The notes below the pieces were generated by a model. It saw only the letters and a program-made list of their open reading frames with translations. It had not been told where the DNA came from and ran no database searches. The translations under genes and the position numbers were made by a program. This document shows, in pieces, positions 13,501-27,055 of a stretch of DNA of 64,000 bases. Numbering within the stretch: position 1 is the first letter of the stretch; each line of letters opens with the position of its first letter. This DNA is from Strigops habroptila (lineage: Eukaryota; Chordata; Aves; Psittaciformes; Psittacidae), in assembly GCF_004027225.2 (NCBI RefSeq), contig NC_044288.2:5073719-5137718 (forward strand), written 5' to 3'.

Positions 13501-16500
13501 TGCTGAGATGCACAGACCCCAAGAACGAGCAGCCAGAGCAGTCAGCTTGTTTTTTCTGCATTCAGGCTGTGATGTCTGTTTGAATTGCAGGATTCTTGTG
13601 CGCTGAGCAGATCTAAGATGAAGGTAAATTGGCCTCAGTGCGCAGTTAGTCATTTCCTGTCATGCTTTCATGTTTGAATTCTGGCGTACTGGGGATGACC
13701 TTTATTTCATGGGGCAAAGAGATTTTGAAACGCTCTTGCCGGAGCCCTGGGTTTGCAGTTGGATAAGCAGTTAGGCATTTCTATGGCTATGGGCCAACTT
13801 TGCTGGGTTATAATAAATCAATCCAGTCTAAATTTAAACTTTCATTGCTAGATTATAATCCTCATAACATGCTTATTCTTCGGGACTCCCTTTTTCCTTC
13901 TCTAACAGCCAGAGCGTTATAAAGATCTCACTGGGTTTCTGCATTTGGAAAGTTTAGGACATCCTAGGCTCTGTGACAGAGTTCTGTCTTTTGAGTTTGG
14001 GGCATGGATGTATTTTCCCCTTCGATCTTTGTGGTCATATGTTTGTTGCTGGAGAATACTGGCCTTGTGCAGTGCCCTGTTCCTCATGCAAGGTTGTAGT
14101 TGCCATGAGGTGTGGTGTTACGGGGCTGTAGCACACAACAGAAACCACACATGCTACAACAGCCAGGTAACATGAAGAACCTTATCTACCAAGTTCTAGT
14201 TTCAGGTGCATTTATATATTCTCTCGTCATTACTTTTTTGATGAAACTTCCTCCAGTTATAATCCCTTCCCACCACCTTTTCTTGCCCATCACTTCATAA
14301 TGGCACAGGCAAAGAAGGTCCACAGATAACTTATACCATGCTAAGCAACAGGCATTTCACTGTTCAGATTAGCTTCTGCCTAGACCTGGTGTGAAAGCTG
14401 GGGCCTGGAGGCCAGCCGCTGCCCATTAATTTGTTTTATATGGTTGATGACTATCTCTAGGCTTTGTTTTGTGTTCTTGCATTACTGTTTGTTGCCAGTA
14501 GGATGATGGTTAAGGTACGGTTTGCTCAGTATGTCTGAAAGGCTTGTTCAGCTGTGCACAAGCAACAAGTTCCTCGTTCTTGCCCAAGTTTCTAGTTGAA
14601 GGAGGAAACTAAGGGAATTTGCGGACTGGACATTGGCATACTCTTATGATGTGGTCTGTCAAGCACCCACTAACTGGTGGCGTTTGTGCCAGGGCTGTTG
14701 AGGCACCACAAGCCGATGGGAGCTTCCCTGGACCATGACTCTCACTCCTCTGATCCTGTGATCAGCGACACTCCCTGAAACTTGGCTCCAGCATCTTTCT
14801 TCCTATTACGGTCACCCCGGCCACGTCTACAGCTGCTGTCCTGCAGCAGTGATGAGCTTCAGTAGCAGGTTTGCATTGTGTAAGCTACTGCTGCCAACAG
14901 GCTCCTGCTTGGCCAGCATTGCACGTGGCAGGGGAAAGTACCTGCGATGTGGAGCTTGGGCCAGGCTGTCTCTCTTTCCTCCCAAGCCTCTTCAGACACG
15001 GGCCAGAATCTCTTCTGGCGCATTTTTAAACCAGAGGTTTTTTACCATCTATTAAAAAGGACTTCATTTGGCTGGGAGAAGTTTCTGATGTGTCCATATC
15101 TTACTCCTCTTTCACTTCCTCCTTCAGTTCAGTGGTCTGTTTGAATCCTGAGAGGTCCAAACAGCCCAAATGGTTTCAATTCCAGACTTCCTGTTGAGCG
15201 TGCACAATGTGCTTGCTCTGTATACATTTTGAATAAGATTAACAGCTGATCTCTTGAGCAAACATTCAGTTTTAATGTCAGCAGAATGACGCAGGCTGCT
15301 TGTTCTGAGTGTGTCCCAACAGCTCCGCTGCTGTTAGTGCCACCCTTGGTCCAAGCTGCCCTCTGTAGAGGGAGGATTTTGTTCAGAACCTGAAATAGTT
15401 AGTTAACCCTTGCCTTTAGTAATGAATTTTAACTCTTAAATCATTCCATCCTTTCTTCCTGGGCAGAGCTTTTCGTTTTATGGGTGCATAGTAGGGGCCC
15501 TTAAGCTTCCCTTCTGACCCTGGTAGAATTAACTTTCCCTAAAGAAAATAAGTCTAGAGCAAGGGCTGGAATTGTCTGTTCTTTCTCCTTGTGAGCTTGC
15601 GCTCTGCTGTCCCTTGATTGGGATTTTGGAAGGGGGGTGGACCCAGTGACCAGTACCCATGGGAAGCCTGGCATTTCTCACTGCTGCTGTTTGAACAGGT
15701 CTCTTTCTCTTCCTCCAAACTACATATCTTCATGCTCCCTGTGTGGATGCTTCAGCTCACAGCTGGATTCAGGGGACATGCTCGGGCAGGGCAGATCTGA
15801 GGAGGAAAGGGACAAAAGCAGCTGAAAGCCAAAAGCAAAAAAAGCAAGGTCTTGGCCACAGGAAACTACAGTTTGAATCTCAGATGGGCAAACCCGCCTG
15901 GTTTTCCACTGTAGCATGGAAAATTGGATTCCCCTGCAACTGTGGCCTCATTAAAAAGAGATTCTTTCTTTAAAGGGTAGAGAAGGGACAAAAGTCCCAG
16001 TGTGCACAAATACTGCTTAGACTTTGTCCCATTACCTTGTATGGGGATGCTGCCTTGTGAGAGCCTGACTTACTCACAGGAGGTTTTCCTTTCACATACG
16101 TAGGAAAAGTTCTGGGTTACGTTCCCTTACCTTGGGAGAAAGAATGAAGGATTTAGAGGAAAAAGGTCTGTGAACTCATTGGTGTTTTGAAACCACAGCA
16201 GAGTTTTGGACTTCCTGACAGCCTTTTGTCCATGTCAGGATTTCTTGCGGACCATACCTACTGGGCAGTCTGTAAGCACATCGAGGCCAAAACTACTTCC
16301 ATGTGCAGATAGCTGACTCTGCGTATGGTCTCTCTTTTCTTTGGCCTTTCTGGGAGATCTGGCCAATCATTTCTGGTAATTCAAAAAGTTGAACCTTAAA
16401 AAAATCATTGCTGCTTTGCAGATCTTCTGAGTGTCTCTGATTTGGCAGAATCCAGCAGGTACTTAGGCCAGGCATCAGTGGTCATTTTCCTCCCAGAATC

Positions 16501-19500
16501 AGCACTGCTGGTGTTACAAGACAGTGTAAAGGCAAGCCTGGCCTCCTGGAGATGCATCCCATCACCACCTCCTCTGTAGAATAGTGCAGCAAATAAATAT
16601 TAGCATATATATTGTGCCATGTCACTGGTGGATAAAGTGATAAAGATGCTTCCTGTCTCTCATCCTGCATGTCAGCCTGTTGTCTGAGACAGAGGGCACC
16701 TCTTATTGCATTTACCAGAGTTGGACTTTGTCTCTATTAGGAGTTCCTCATTGCACTTGCACCCTCATTCCTCAGCCTCTCCTCTCTGTGGGAAGCTGCT
16801 TTGGGGCAGGACTGGACTCTGTGTACCTGCCCTCAGCAGCACCTTCTGGAACCCTCTGCATGTGAAGGCGCTGCTCAGCTTTGCCGTGCTCACCAGGACG
16901 TGGTGGCTGTGCCTGCACCGTGGCTGTTCACCATTGGGACCGGGTGTGATGTCTCAGTCTGTGCAAACAGTGCAGTGCTTCCTGCAGCAGGCTGTGGGCT
17001 GCAGCCAGGTGAGGCTTTGTTGCTTTAAGGGCAAGAGCAGACATTTGAGGGACAGTTGTGATTGTAGCACTTATCTTGATCTATCTGCAGAGCTGTCGGG
17101 AGAAGTCCACGTGATGTGGTTTTGCTCTTTGGTTAGAGGAAACCTCAGAGTTCCCTTCTGAACGTTAGGCAACCCTCAATTTGCCATCCTAAGACTGTAT
17201 TAAAATCATGCAGCTATCTTAGGTCTTCCTTGTGACTTACCAGAGGCTTTAACAGTTTGTGCTACTTGTTCCTCTCCATGTTGTGGGCATTTTCAGGAGG
17301 CTGCCTGCTTTGCTGGCAAGGGTGATTCTGACAGCACTGATTCCATTGGGAATGCAGGGTGTTTCCTTACAGCTGTGCCAGCCGTTTCCCTAAATCTGTT
17401 GCAGAGCCCAGAGCAGCCTGGGCAGGAGGTTGGTTTGCCCGTGCTTGGGCAAACAACTGTGGTGCAAGCTTGATGCATGCACATGCACAAGCACAACATC
17501 CCAGTGCTGCAGGGGGGGGCTGTGTGGCCTTACACCCAGCTGATTCATTTGTCTCCTCCTTCGACTGTAAGAACCAAATCCTCGCTATGTGTTGGAGAAA
17601 TGACCTGCAGCATCCTCTTGCTGTGCTGGGGATGGGGGAGCTGCCCATGGATGAGGCCCATGGTCCTTGCAAGGATTTTAACCCCCCCCCAGAGCAGCCC
17701 TTCATCCTTGAGATTGCCGAGCTGTCCATGGGGAGGCTCCAGGCTGGAAGACAGATCCAAGGCAAGATCCAAAGGCAGGAAGTGACTCAGTCAAGCTACA
17801 AGCAGGCGGGTGAAGGCTTGATGCAACACTGCTCCTGAGGGTGCTCCGTGCAGGCTGGGCTACCCTGATGAAACACTCAGCACCTTTCTGGCAAGCTGCC
17901 TCCAGCCTCTCACCTGAAAGCAGGATCTCCTGTAACAGCAGATGAGGGATGTTGTTCCCACGTGTCAGATCTACAGCCATGCTCGTGGGTTTGGGAGCAG
18001 AGCAAGAGGGCACAGAGAAGCAGCAGCGTGCATGGTGCCCTATGGAGCTGGTCCCCACCACCCTGGAGAGCCTGGGCTGGGGTGTGCAGTGACCATGAGC
18101 AGATCCGCAGGAGCGGTGTCAGGACTGAAAACATTCCCAGTGTAACAGAAGGGCTGGAGCTGCTCCTCAGAGCAAGCAGCTGGTTTCCCTTTTAGGGTCG
18201 GAGGCAGGCACAAACAATTTCACACAGATTCCAGGACCCATAATGGTTCTGGAAAGCCAACAGGAACAAAAAGCGTTCTTCTCCTCTTCTGACCTTGGAG
18301 CGTGTTGAGGACCGTCTTCCAAAGCCTTGTCCCTGGGCAGTTTCATCCTTACATGGGGAACACTCGCCTGTCCCAGCGAGGTTGTGCTGTCTCTTCTGTT
18401 TAGGTGTGAACTGCAACTGCACCAGCAGTGCTCAGCACAACCCAGGGAAGAGAACAGGCAGGAACCCGACAGTTAAAGGCAGGTCTATTCCTGTGTCCTG
18501 GAAAGATTAAATGTTTCCCTAGGAATAACCTTATGGGTTGCTCTAGGATCACTTAGTGGAGCAGCTGGTTGTGACCTGACAACAAACCACAAACCGGCGT
18601 GAAGTGACACAGGGTTGTAGGTTCACCATGTGCATGAGACCTCTCCGTGGAGGAGTTCACTGTAGCAGGAATCATCTCAAAAGGCTGCTTAAACTCTTCA
18701 GTGACTGCGTGCAGCACAAAGCCTGGCCCCGGACGCTCTGTGCTGCCTCCTTTGCATAATAGCTCCCCAGTTGATCGACACTAAAATGAATGTATTAATC
18801 TCGTGGGGCTGTTGCTAAGCCACCTGCTGTGTTGCTGTGGACAGTGACACCGGGGTGGTGTTAGGTGCATGTTACTCTCTAATTAGAAAGTGGACTCTGT
18901 TGGGCGTCCTTGACAAATTGCTGACCTTTCTCATACGTGAAGCTATTCTGAGCTCTGTTCCAGACTGATCAGATTTGCATCCTGGAGCACTTTAAATGTT
19001 GTTTGTGAGAGGAGCTCTTGTTCCCAAAGCTGTTCATGGGCACAGGAGAGGAACTGGACTTCCTTTCTTCCATGAGCACAGCTATATCTGTCCGAGGGAA
19101 AGGGTAGGCAGCTGGCAGGCATATATCTGTTGTTTATTTTTGCCCTCAGACAGCTGGGAGAATACCCCACACCCAGCTCCATCGTCCCCATGTATGAGGG
19201 ACCTGCTTTGCTCCTCGTTCCACAGGGACTGCAGCCATGTAGTAATGGGCAAGGAAACGCTCTCTTAGCAACTCGAATCCCATCATTTTAGGGCAACACC
19301 TTGGTTAGTATTTGAAGGCGTTACTTACATCACCCTTGATCACAGCTAATGTTTACAGGGCAGGGCAGACTATGAAGTATGATGAGCACATGTGATTTAG
19401 CACATAGCGACTGCCTGTATTGTGAGTTCTCAATCTGAGCCTCAGTTAAAGGGGTTCGTAAATGCATTTCTTCACGAATGGAGACAATTGCCAGGTTCCT

Positions 19501-20879
19501 CACCACAATCACAGTAAGAATTGTGGGCTTTTGTACTATTTCTTTCACTTCTTTTGTCCCACCTCCCTCTTCTCCATGAACTTGGTCTCCAGCAGTGCTG
19601 TGTCGTCGGGGGGTGAAGATGCAGAGTTTGCTTTGGCATTGCACAGAGCTTTGACACCCCTGCCCAGCACTGCTTGCGAGACCAGAACAAAGAGAGCAAA
19701 CAGCTTATCTAGTACAAATAACCCTGAGCAAACTTCCTGGGGCTGTTCCTTTTCTTCTGTGGAAGAGGCATCGTGGAGGCTGATCCCGTACACTCTCACA
19801 GCAGTCTTGGCCACGTCACTTGGGACTTGCTCTGTTCATAGCCCATGCATCAGCCAAGGGCTCTGAGTCCAGAGCCTGAGAGCAGGAGCTTGGCTCCCAC
19901 AGCGTGCAGGAGATGTAGGTAGATTTTGGGGAGAAACTACTCAAAGTGGAGGTGAGCAAGGGTCTTCCTCGGTGTCATATGGTTTTCACTGCCTCTGGGT
20001 CGTGCATCCTGCGGGGGACCTGCGCTATTGCTGGTGAGTGCTGATGGGGAGCTTTGGTGGGCTCAGGAGTGCCAGCTGCCCTTGGGGATGGAGGAGAGGA
20101 GTCCTGGCACTGCCAGGAGCCTGGGTGACAAAGCATTTGGGATTGAAATGTCCCTGTCCTGTCACTTTTAATCCTGGTTTTGATGATGGTTGTAGCTCGG
20201 CTGCCCTGGGAGAGCAGGTCCTGAGCACTCGCTGGGGAGCTGGTGCTCCCACCCGTAGCTCTCCTGTGTTTGCTCGCACTGGGTCCCAAGGGTGCGTGTG
20301 GAGCTGGGGGACAGCACCTTCCTTATCAGGGTGGTTTGTGGTTCAGTACTGGGTGGGTTTATCTGCTCACCTCCTGTCCTTGTGACGCAGGGAAGTGCTG
20401 TCCCTTGTTTCGAGCTTGGGGACAGGGACTCACAGATGGACAGTGTCAGAGGCAGCAGTGCTCGGGAGGCTGAGTCTGTGTCACCAGTAAAATCCAAGCC
20501 TTCCTCATTGAAGTTATTTTTCCTTCCCTCGTGTTTTCTCATGTCCTCTGACCCCCTATTACAGGACCACAGAGATAAAGCACAGCCCGTTGAGCAAACA
20601 CGGCAGTTCCCAGCTCCAGCGGTACCGTCGCTCCCAGGGTAGGAGTGCTCATTAGAGGCCCTTTTATTACAGACACACCTTGGAAAGTTCCCTTCAGCAC
20701 GGCTGAGAGGAAGAGGAGGGTTATTAATTTGATTTTCATTCTTTACCAGAGAGAGAAAGGTCCCGGGCAGCTTCAGGGAGTGAAGGCAAGTGGGGTGGCA
20801 GAGGAGGAGGTGGTGGGTGAGAAGTGGCCAGGAGCCCTGCGTGGTGCTGGGAGCTGCTGCCCAGAAGAGTGAGCACCTC

Positions 20880-21190
20880 CTGGGATACCCCAGAGGGAGC
20901 GAACACTGTGGGCAGAGCTGGGGCAGCGGTTCCAGTTTGGCACCCGTCTGGCTGCCCTGTGCAACCTGCCCCATCTCCAGCAATACACTGGAAATAGCCG
21001 CTGCGAGCCTGGCGCTGCTGGTTGGGGGGCACTGGAGGACGGGCTCGGTGGAGCGGTGGCCCCAAGGCCACGCTGCTCGCAGGGGCACGCCGTGGGGCTG
21101 CTCCTGCAGCCGCAGCCACGCGCAGCAGCCTGCCGCGCTGGAGGGCACGGAGCGGTCAGCAGCGGCCGGGGCAGCAGCTGGGTAACCAGA
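20880..21190 (+). promoter_or_regulatory. CpG-enriched patch, candidate FHL3 promoter and untranslated first exon
   Basis: This is the only clearly CpG-enriched stretch in the first 22 kb. It lies about 1.4 kb upstream of the first FHL3 coding exon and ends in a possible splice donor (cagctgGGTAACC near 21180). FHL3 needs an upstream non-coding exon, so this is a reasonable candidate. The placement is inference: there is no TATA box and the donor is of medium strength. Confidence 0.3.
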
Positions 21191-22551
21191 GTGTCTGAAA
21201 AGGGACTTTGTTCCCCCTCTGTTGGTCACGTAGCCATGTGGGAACACTAGATTTATTCACCACCAGGCCTATCAGCACATACCAGGCTTGACAACAGCTG
21301 GGAGCTGTGTGGCTTGACCAAGAATAGCCCTGGGGAGCTCGCGGCCATGAGTCAGAGCTGTCTGGATCAGCTTCTGTCCCGGAGGCTGCCTCCCAGCCTA
21401 AGGGAGATGGCCGGGGAGACTCAGAGCTTCCATGAGCTTCGTGTCCCATTAAATGCTAAACTGTAGATCGAGCCATAACAGCTCTTTCTGAAGTGGGTGG
21501 GTTCACGGAGAAAACTGCAGCGTGTGGCACTCTGCTGCTGACTGCTCCGATGTAATTCCACGGGCTTGTCTACACTTGACAGCAACCTGTATTAAAGCAG
21601 GGTGTGATTTTGCAAGTGGAAAACTCCATATTTAGGAATAACCAGGCTAAACCAAACAGAAGGAAGATACTCTTGTTCTGGAGTTAGTGCTCCAAAGGAA
21701 GTGAAATAGTTCCTCAAACCTCTTGTCGGGGAGGGAGACAAGGAGCAATGAGAGGTGTCTGATCTGCACGCAGCACCTCTGTTGCTTGTAAACCACCCAC
21801 CCTCCCCAGCACTTTCTCCTTAAAGAGTGGTTGTAGTTGGAGCATCATGTGCAAAAGAGTTTGCTGGGATGTAGCTGCGTAGCTGGGCACGGCCATGTGG
21901 GGTGCCTGATTCCTGCTTCCCCCTGGAGCAGCTGCTTGAAAGTTCTGGAGAAGCTCCAGAATCTGAACCGCTGACAGCCCCATCGGGCAGAGCTTCAGCT
22001 CCCAGGCTGGCAGGAGGAATCCTGCTCTTGGTCCAGGGCCATGCTGGTGCCTAGGTGTGGGTCTTGGTAAACAGGTCTCCCTCAAGGTGGCTGGCTCTGA
22101 TGTGGCAGTGGACGCGCACCCACACAGCGTGTGCGTGGTCCTGTTGTCAGTGCCAAACCAAAAACTTTTAGTGCACATAAATTGTCTCTTTTGGTCCTCA
22201 TTTACACTTTGCTTCCCAGCAAGGAGGCAGACAGTGAGAAGCTCAGCTGCATGCTCATGTGTCAAGGTTTCTCTGAGTGGTGCTTAAGTACTCCAAGTGT
22301 TGAACTTGAGTTTAAACCTGAAGCAAGATTCATCCCAGGGCCTGAATGTGTGCAGGCTGTTTGGAAGCGCATACAGGCACAGAGCAGGCGCAGCAGCTCG
22401 CGGCTGTGTCCTGTCCTGGTGTGGACACAGGTTTGTTGGCTCGGTGCAGGGCTTCGTGGTCTTCACCCTCTGGAGCTGGCAGGGCTGTGCAGGGACCTCT
22501 CAGGCAGGGAAAGCTGATACTGACCCAGCATCTCTGCTGATCTCTTAGCAG

Positions 22552-22577
22552 GTGAAGGAGGCCCTCAGACTGGCACC
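22552..22577 (+). other. FHL3: FHL3 5' UTR segment of the first coding exon
   Basis: The sequence tctcttagcag just before 22552 is a pyrimidine-rich splice acceptor, followed by 26 nt and then the ATG in a caccATG context. This means the transcription start is farther upstream in an untranslated exon. Two overlapping AGs (22547-22548 and 22550-22551) could serve as acceptor. Confidence 0.6.
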
Positions 22578-25268
22578 ATGACAGAGTGCTTTGACTGCGA
22601 CAACTGCAAGGAGTCCTTGTATGGGCGCAAGTACATCCAGATGGACAACGGCCCGTACTGCATCCCCTGCTACGATGCCCACTTTGCCAACACCTGCGAT
22701 GAGTGCAAAGAGCTGATCGGCCACGACTGCAGAGTGAGTGCGGGACCCCGTGGCTGGGCAGGGTGCTCCCTGGGTGATGTGTGCCCTCCTCATCTCAGCT
22801 GTCCTCCCCAGGAGCTGTACTATGAGGATCGTCATTACCACGAGCACTGCTTCCGCTGCTTCCGCTGTGACCGTTCCCTGGCTGATGAGCCCTTCACCTG
22901 CCAAGGAGAGGAGCTGCTGTGCAATGACTGCTACTGCAGCGAGTTCTCCTCCAAATGCATTGCCTGCGAGAAGACAGTCATGCCAGGTAGGAGCAGGCAG
23001 AGTCAAGCACTGCAGTTGGTTCCTGGTCCCAGCAGTGTTGGGGCTGCGGGATCCAACACTAGGGCAGCGAGGGAGAGACATGAATTCCTGTTCTCTTGGC
23101 ACTTTGCTTGTCTGCCAAGCTGCAGTCACCACAGCAGCCCTTTCTGTCTGTTCCTCCTTTTCCATGGGGAAGTGAGCTGGGAGGGAAATAACAAAGGGTT
23201 TCCTGGGCATTTTCTGGTGTGTGCTGACGAGGAGAGAAGGAATGACTGAAGGCGTGTGAGCGTCTCTGGAGGTGGCCTGAGGCAAAGGCGTGTCTTTGCT
23301 TGGCCATTCTGGCACCATCTTCAGATGTAGGTTACAACAGGCCTCTCTGCCTTGGCCTGGGTGCCAGTGCCGGGGGCATGTGCCTGCAGCCCTCCCCTTG
23401 GGGCTGTGGGGTGGGCAGGGTGTCCCTCTGCAGCTGCCTGCGGTCCTGTGCTGCCACAGGGCGGGCAGGCACAGAGCTGGGTGTGCAGGACCGGTGTACA
23501 CAGCCCATGTGTGTGCGAGTGCTGCTCCCTTCTGTCACTGTGAACTCTCTCTGCAGGATCCCGTAAGCTGGAGTACAACGGACAAACCTGGCATGAGCAT
23601 TGCTTCATATGCAGCAGCTGCCAGCAGCCCATCGGCTCGCGGTCCTTCATCCCAGACAAGAAGGATTATTACTGTGTGCCCTGTTACGAGAGCAAGTTCG
23701 CTCCTCGCTGCACTCGTTGCAAAAAGGTATGTCTGACCCAACAGCCCAAAGTGCCCAAGTTCTGGGATCTAGGGATATGTTCTCCACTCCTAAGCCCCAC
23801 CAGAGAAGGGTTCAGGCTCCAGCACCTCCATGTGTCACCAGTGTGTGCTCTCTTCCCGCAGACCCTGACCAAGGGAGGAGTGACTTACCGGGATGAGCCT
23901 TGGCACAAGGAGTGTTTCGTCTGCACAGGCTGCAAGACCCCCCTGGCTGGCCAGCAGTTCACCTCCCAGGATGACAACCCCTACTGCATCAAGTGCTTTG
24001 GGAACCTCTATGCCAAGAAGTGCAGTGCCTGCACAAAGCCCATCACAGGTGAGCAGAACAGCTCTGGTGACAGGGCCCTTCTGCATGACCTACCTGCCCT
24101 GTTTCAGGGCATCTGGATATCCAGGCATGTGGTGACTTCTCTGGGTGAAGCCACCCTCTTGAGTGCATGTGTCACCATGCCCATATGATGCTCATACACA
24201 TCTCCACCATGCAGCCTTGCTCAAGTGTCTCCAGGCACTTTAAGCCTCCCAGGGACAAATGCTGTGGAGTGCAAAGTGCCCTGAGGCATGTCCCCCACAG
24301 AAACAACTGTAGTCACCTTCTGAGGAACCCCACGAGAGAGAATCTGTTGCAGTGGTCTTATGGTCGTTTGTGTCCCTTCATCTGCATCTTTCAAAGTGTG
24401 CCATAGCTAGAGCAGCAACTGCTGCAGGGGAGTCTGGACCTGTCGTACCTGCCTACGACAGGGGAAGCAGAGGGTCCTCTTCTGCAGAAACCCTTGGGAG
24501 GGTCTGTCCTCCTTCCTCTTCTCCTCCACTTGACCTTTCCCTCTGCAGCTCATGTCTGTCGCTGCTTGGGCAGGCAGGCAAAGGCATTAATCAGCCGGTG
24601 AGTCAGAGGGTGACTCTGGCTGAGGACATGGCAGCTCCTGGGCACATCGCTTCCCGTCTGGTCCTTACCACTTCGTTGCAGTCCCGGGGAGAAGGGAGTC
24701 GTAGCCCACAAGTCCAGCCATTGCTGGAGGAGGAAGAAGGAAGCTGCCCCCAGAGCCTCTGCAGGAGCCTGGGCTGGGGCTGGAGGCAGGAGAGCTCTTC
24801 CTGGGATTTCACTAGCACTGTCCTTGGAAAGTGCTGCCCGGAGCTCCCCACACCCGCTGTGGTGGTGCAGCTCCGCTCCCTGCTCATCTCTGGGGAGCAA
24901 ATGGTGATTCTGGTCTGAGTATCTCAACCCTGCAAAGTCTGGTGTGAAATCATTTCAGTCCTCTTCTCCCCTGCAAGAGTGGATAGTTGTATTTCAGATG
25001 TATTTTATGCTGGGGGTGGTTTGGGTGCCTGACTCGGAGATGGCTGGGCAAGGGCTCGGTCTGTGTGGGAAGCTCATCCCCAGGGGTTCTAACGCTGCTC
25101 TCTGTCCCTCCTGTAGGTTTTGGTGGTGGTAAATATGTCTCCTTTGAGGACCGTCACTGGCACCACAATTGCTTTAACTGTGCCCGCTGCAACACCTCGC
25201 TGGTGGGGAAAGGCTTCATCCCTGACAACGATGAGATCCTGTGCCGCGACTGCAGCAGCGACCTATGA
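22578..25268 (+). CDS. FHL3: FHL3, four-and-a-half LIM domains protein 3 (complete coding region)
   Basis: Coding exons are 22578-22733, 22812-22986, 23557-23726, 23862-24048 and 25117-25268. All joins are GT-AG and in frame and give 279 aa, the usual family length (about 280). The protein has an N-terminal half LIM finger (residues 1-33; C7, C10, C28, C31), then LIM1 from C40, LIM2 from C101, LIM3 from C162 and LIM4 from C221, each with the Cys/His zinc ligands intact. The sequence reads as FHL3 rather than FHL1 or FHL2 (for example the SRKLEYNGQTWHEHC and KYVSFEDRHWHHNC segments), and the SF3A3 neighbour agrees. FHL proteins are adaptors in muscle and other cells, binding actin and integrin complexes and acting as transcription cofactors. 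The start lies 26 nt after an acceptor (tctcttagcag, near 22551), so the 5' UTR must begin in an upstream non-coding exon. The C-terminus ends CRDCSSDL. Confidence 0.96.
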
Positions 25269-27055
25269 GCCTCCGAGGACACCGTGGGGCAGGGGCTTTC
25301 TCTATTCTTCAGGGTCTTTGTGCCAGATACCCCAACAACACTGCAGGGGCAGGGCACAAGGCACAGGAGATGGGGGCTGACCCCGAACCACGGTGTGTTC
25401 AGGGGGTTCCTGTGCCCCTCCTGAAGGCTAGAATACGCTACGCTATGGCTCTGTGCAGAGTCAAAGCTAAACAAAATTGAAAGAGAAGCTTCAAGATCCC
25501 CCCCCCCATTATTTACTCTTTCCTTTTGCTTCCTGTCTGACCACAAGCTGAGCCCAGGGCCCCAGCTGAGCAAAGGGCAGCAGCAGCTTCAGCGTTGGGC
25601 TGCTGGATCTGCACGCTGGCAGCATGTATTTGCTCCCCCTGGCACAGTGCTGACTTTTCTCTTTTCCCCATGTGCTTCCCTTGCTCTGTGTGATACAAGG
25701 CAGCAGCTCCTGGTCCGTGCAGCTTGGCCGTGCTGGCTTCCATCGTGGATGGCTTTGCAGCACACGTGTGGCTGGCCTGTGCTGACCTGGGCATGAAGGC
25801 ACATGCTCTGGGGAGAGCGTGGGGGACACCAGGCTGCAGTGTGGCCAGGAAAAGAGCATGTGTCCTGCCAGATGGGATCCAGCTCCGGATTTCTGTAGCC
25901 ACCTCACCATTTGCAGGCCAGACCCTGTGCTCTGCACAGCTCCGTGGAGGTGCTCTCACTCAGGTGTGGATGAGGAGCTCGGATCACTCACAGGTAAAGG
26001 GTGTTCTGCCCCATCACCTCCCTGCCCCGTTCCCATCTGTGCCGGGATCTCCCAGGGCTGCCTCTGCAGTGCCTGAGCTGGTGCATGGAGCAGCCCCCTG
26101 AGATGTGCCTGGCTGGGCTCTGGAGAAGGGTGTGCTGAAGGCTGAGAGCACCGCGGGCTTTATTCCTGCTCCATCCCTCCCATGGGAAACCATGGGATGG
26201 GGATTACCTTGCTGAGCCCACCCGCCAGCAGCACAGGTAACACTGCAGACCTCTGTGGGGCTGTGTCTGTGCTCAGTGGGAGCACGGGAGGGGAAGATCT
26301 GGGAATGTGGGGGGCAGTCAGGGGGGCAGTCGGGGTGTCCACAGCCTGCTCCTGCCAGGGCTGTGTCTCCCCTGCGATGGGCAGAGCGCAGCAGCTCCCC
26401 CCCCGCCACGCTCGTCCCTCGCTGTGTCCCAAAGCAAAGGTGGCGCCTGAGCTCCCCTGAGGAGGGGCTTTGCATCCCCCAAGTCCCTGCACTGGCCCGA
26501 ACTGCAAAATGGGACATCTTGAGCCACCCCGGACTCACACGAGGGCTCGAGCCATCCTTGCCCCATGGCTGAGCTGCCCCCGGGCCCCTTAAGACCCCCC
26601 CCTTCAGTGGGATGCTCCTGCTTGCCTTGTCCCTGCATCCCTTTTGCTTCTGTCTTGCTGGGGCACTTACGCTGACCCCGCTTTCCTGCTTAGACAACCA
26701 TGTACTTCTCTGAAAGCATCTTCTTGTGTTTGGTTTTTTCCCTTTTGTACTCTTTTGTCACCAATATCTGTCATTTTATAACCAACTGCAGGATGAAGGG
26801 GCAAGCCCCCCCCCCCCCCGGCTTCACTTAGGAACAGAAAAACCTGTTAAAATGTTATGCATGTTGAAGTGTTATTAACTCTGTATTCAGACCCTTGTTG
26901 AACCCTCGTTTGAAAGCTTTGATGCAGGCAAATCAGAGTTTGTGTGTTTGCTATTCTGAGGAGCTTGGGGCAGTCTCAAGAAGGAAGTGTCCTAAACCTC
27001 ATTCTCCTGTGTATTTCCTATGGCTTTATATAATAAACCCTTTTAGTGATGCTTG
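25269..27055 (+). other. FHL3: FHL3 3' UTR
   Basis: This is non-coding sequence after the TGA at 25266-25268, running to a probable cleavage site just after the AATAAA at 27032 and a GT-rich stretch (ttgttctcgtgtgtttctc). It holds two poly-C tracts, 10 C at 25498-25507 and 14 C at 26806-26819. No intron or further open exon is evident. Confidence 0.55.
27032..27037 (+). terminator. FHL3: Poly(A) signal AATAAA, probably FHL3
   Basis: This is a canonical AATAAA about 1.77 kb after the FHL3 stop codon, followed within 25 nt by a G/T-rich element as expected downstream of a cleavage site. It is the first canonical hexamer I noticed after the stop in this orientation. Confidence 0.6.

Larger units (their letters stand above)
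1..20879. other. Gene-poor region, no coding exon recognised
   Basis: Apart from two CR1 fragments, one hairpin and a microsatellite, I see only short chance reading frames and no protein segment I can name. It may be intergenic DNA upstream of FHL3 or a long FHL3 first intron. In human the next gene on this side is UTP11, in the opposite orientation; I could not find its exons here, though small exons could escape notice. Confidence 0.6.

Noticed and set aside
17359-17838. 159-codon plus frame and overlapping 132-codon minus frame
   Set aside because: Mutual shadows in an ordinary stretch; no domain, no splice context, no CpG island.
22545-23501. Minus-strand 318-codon frame across FHL3 exons
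   Set aside because: It is the antisense shadow of FHL3 exons 1-2 and their introns; the plus-strand LIM coding is unambiguous.
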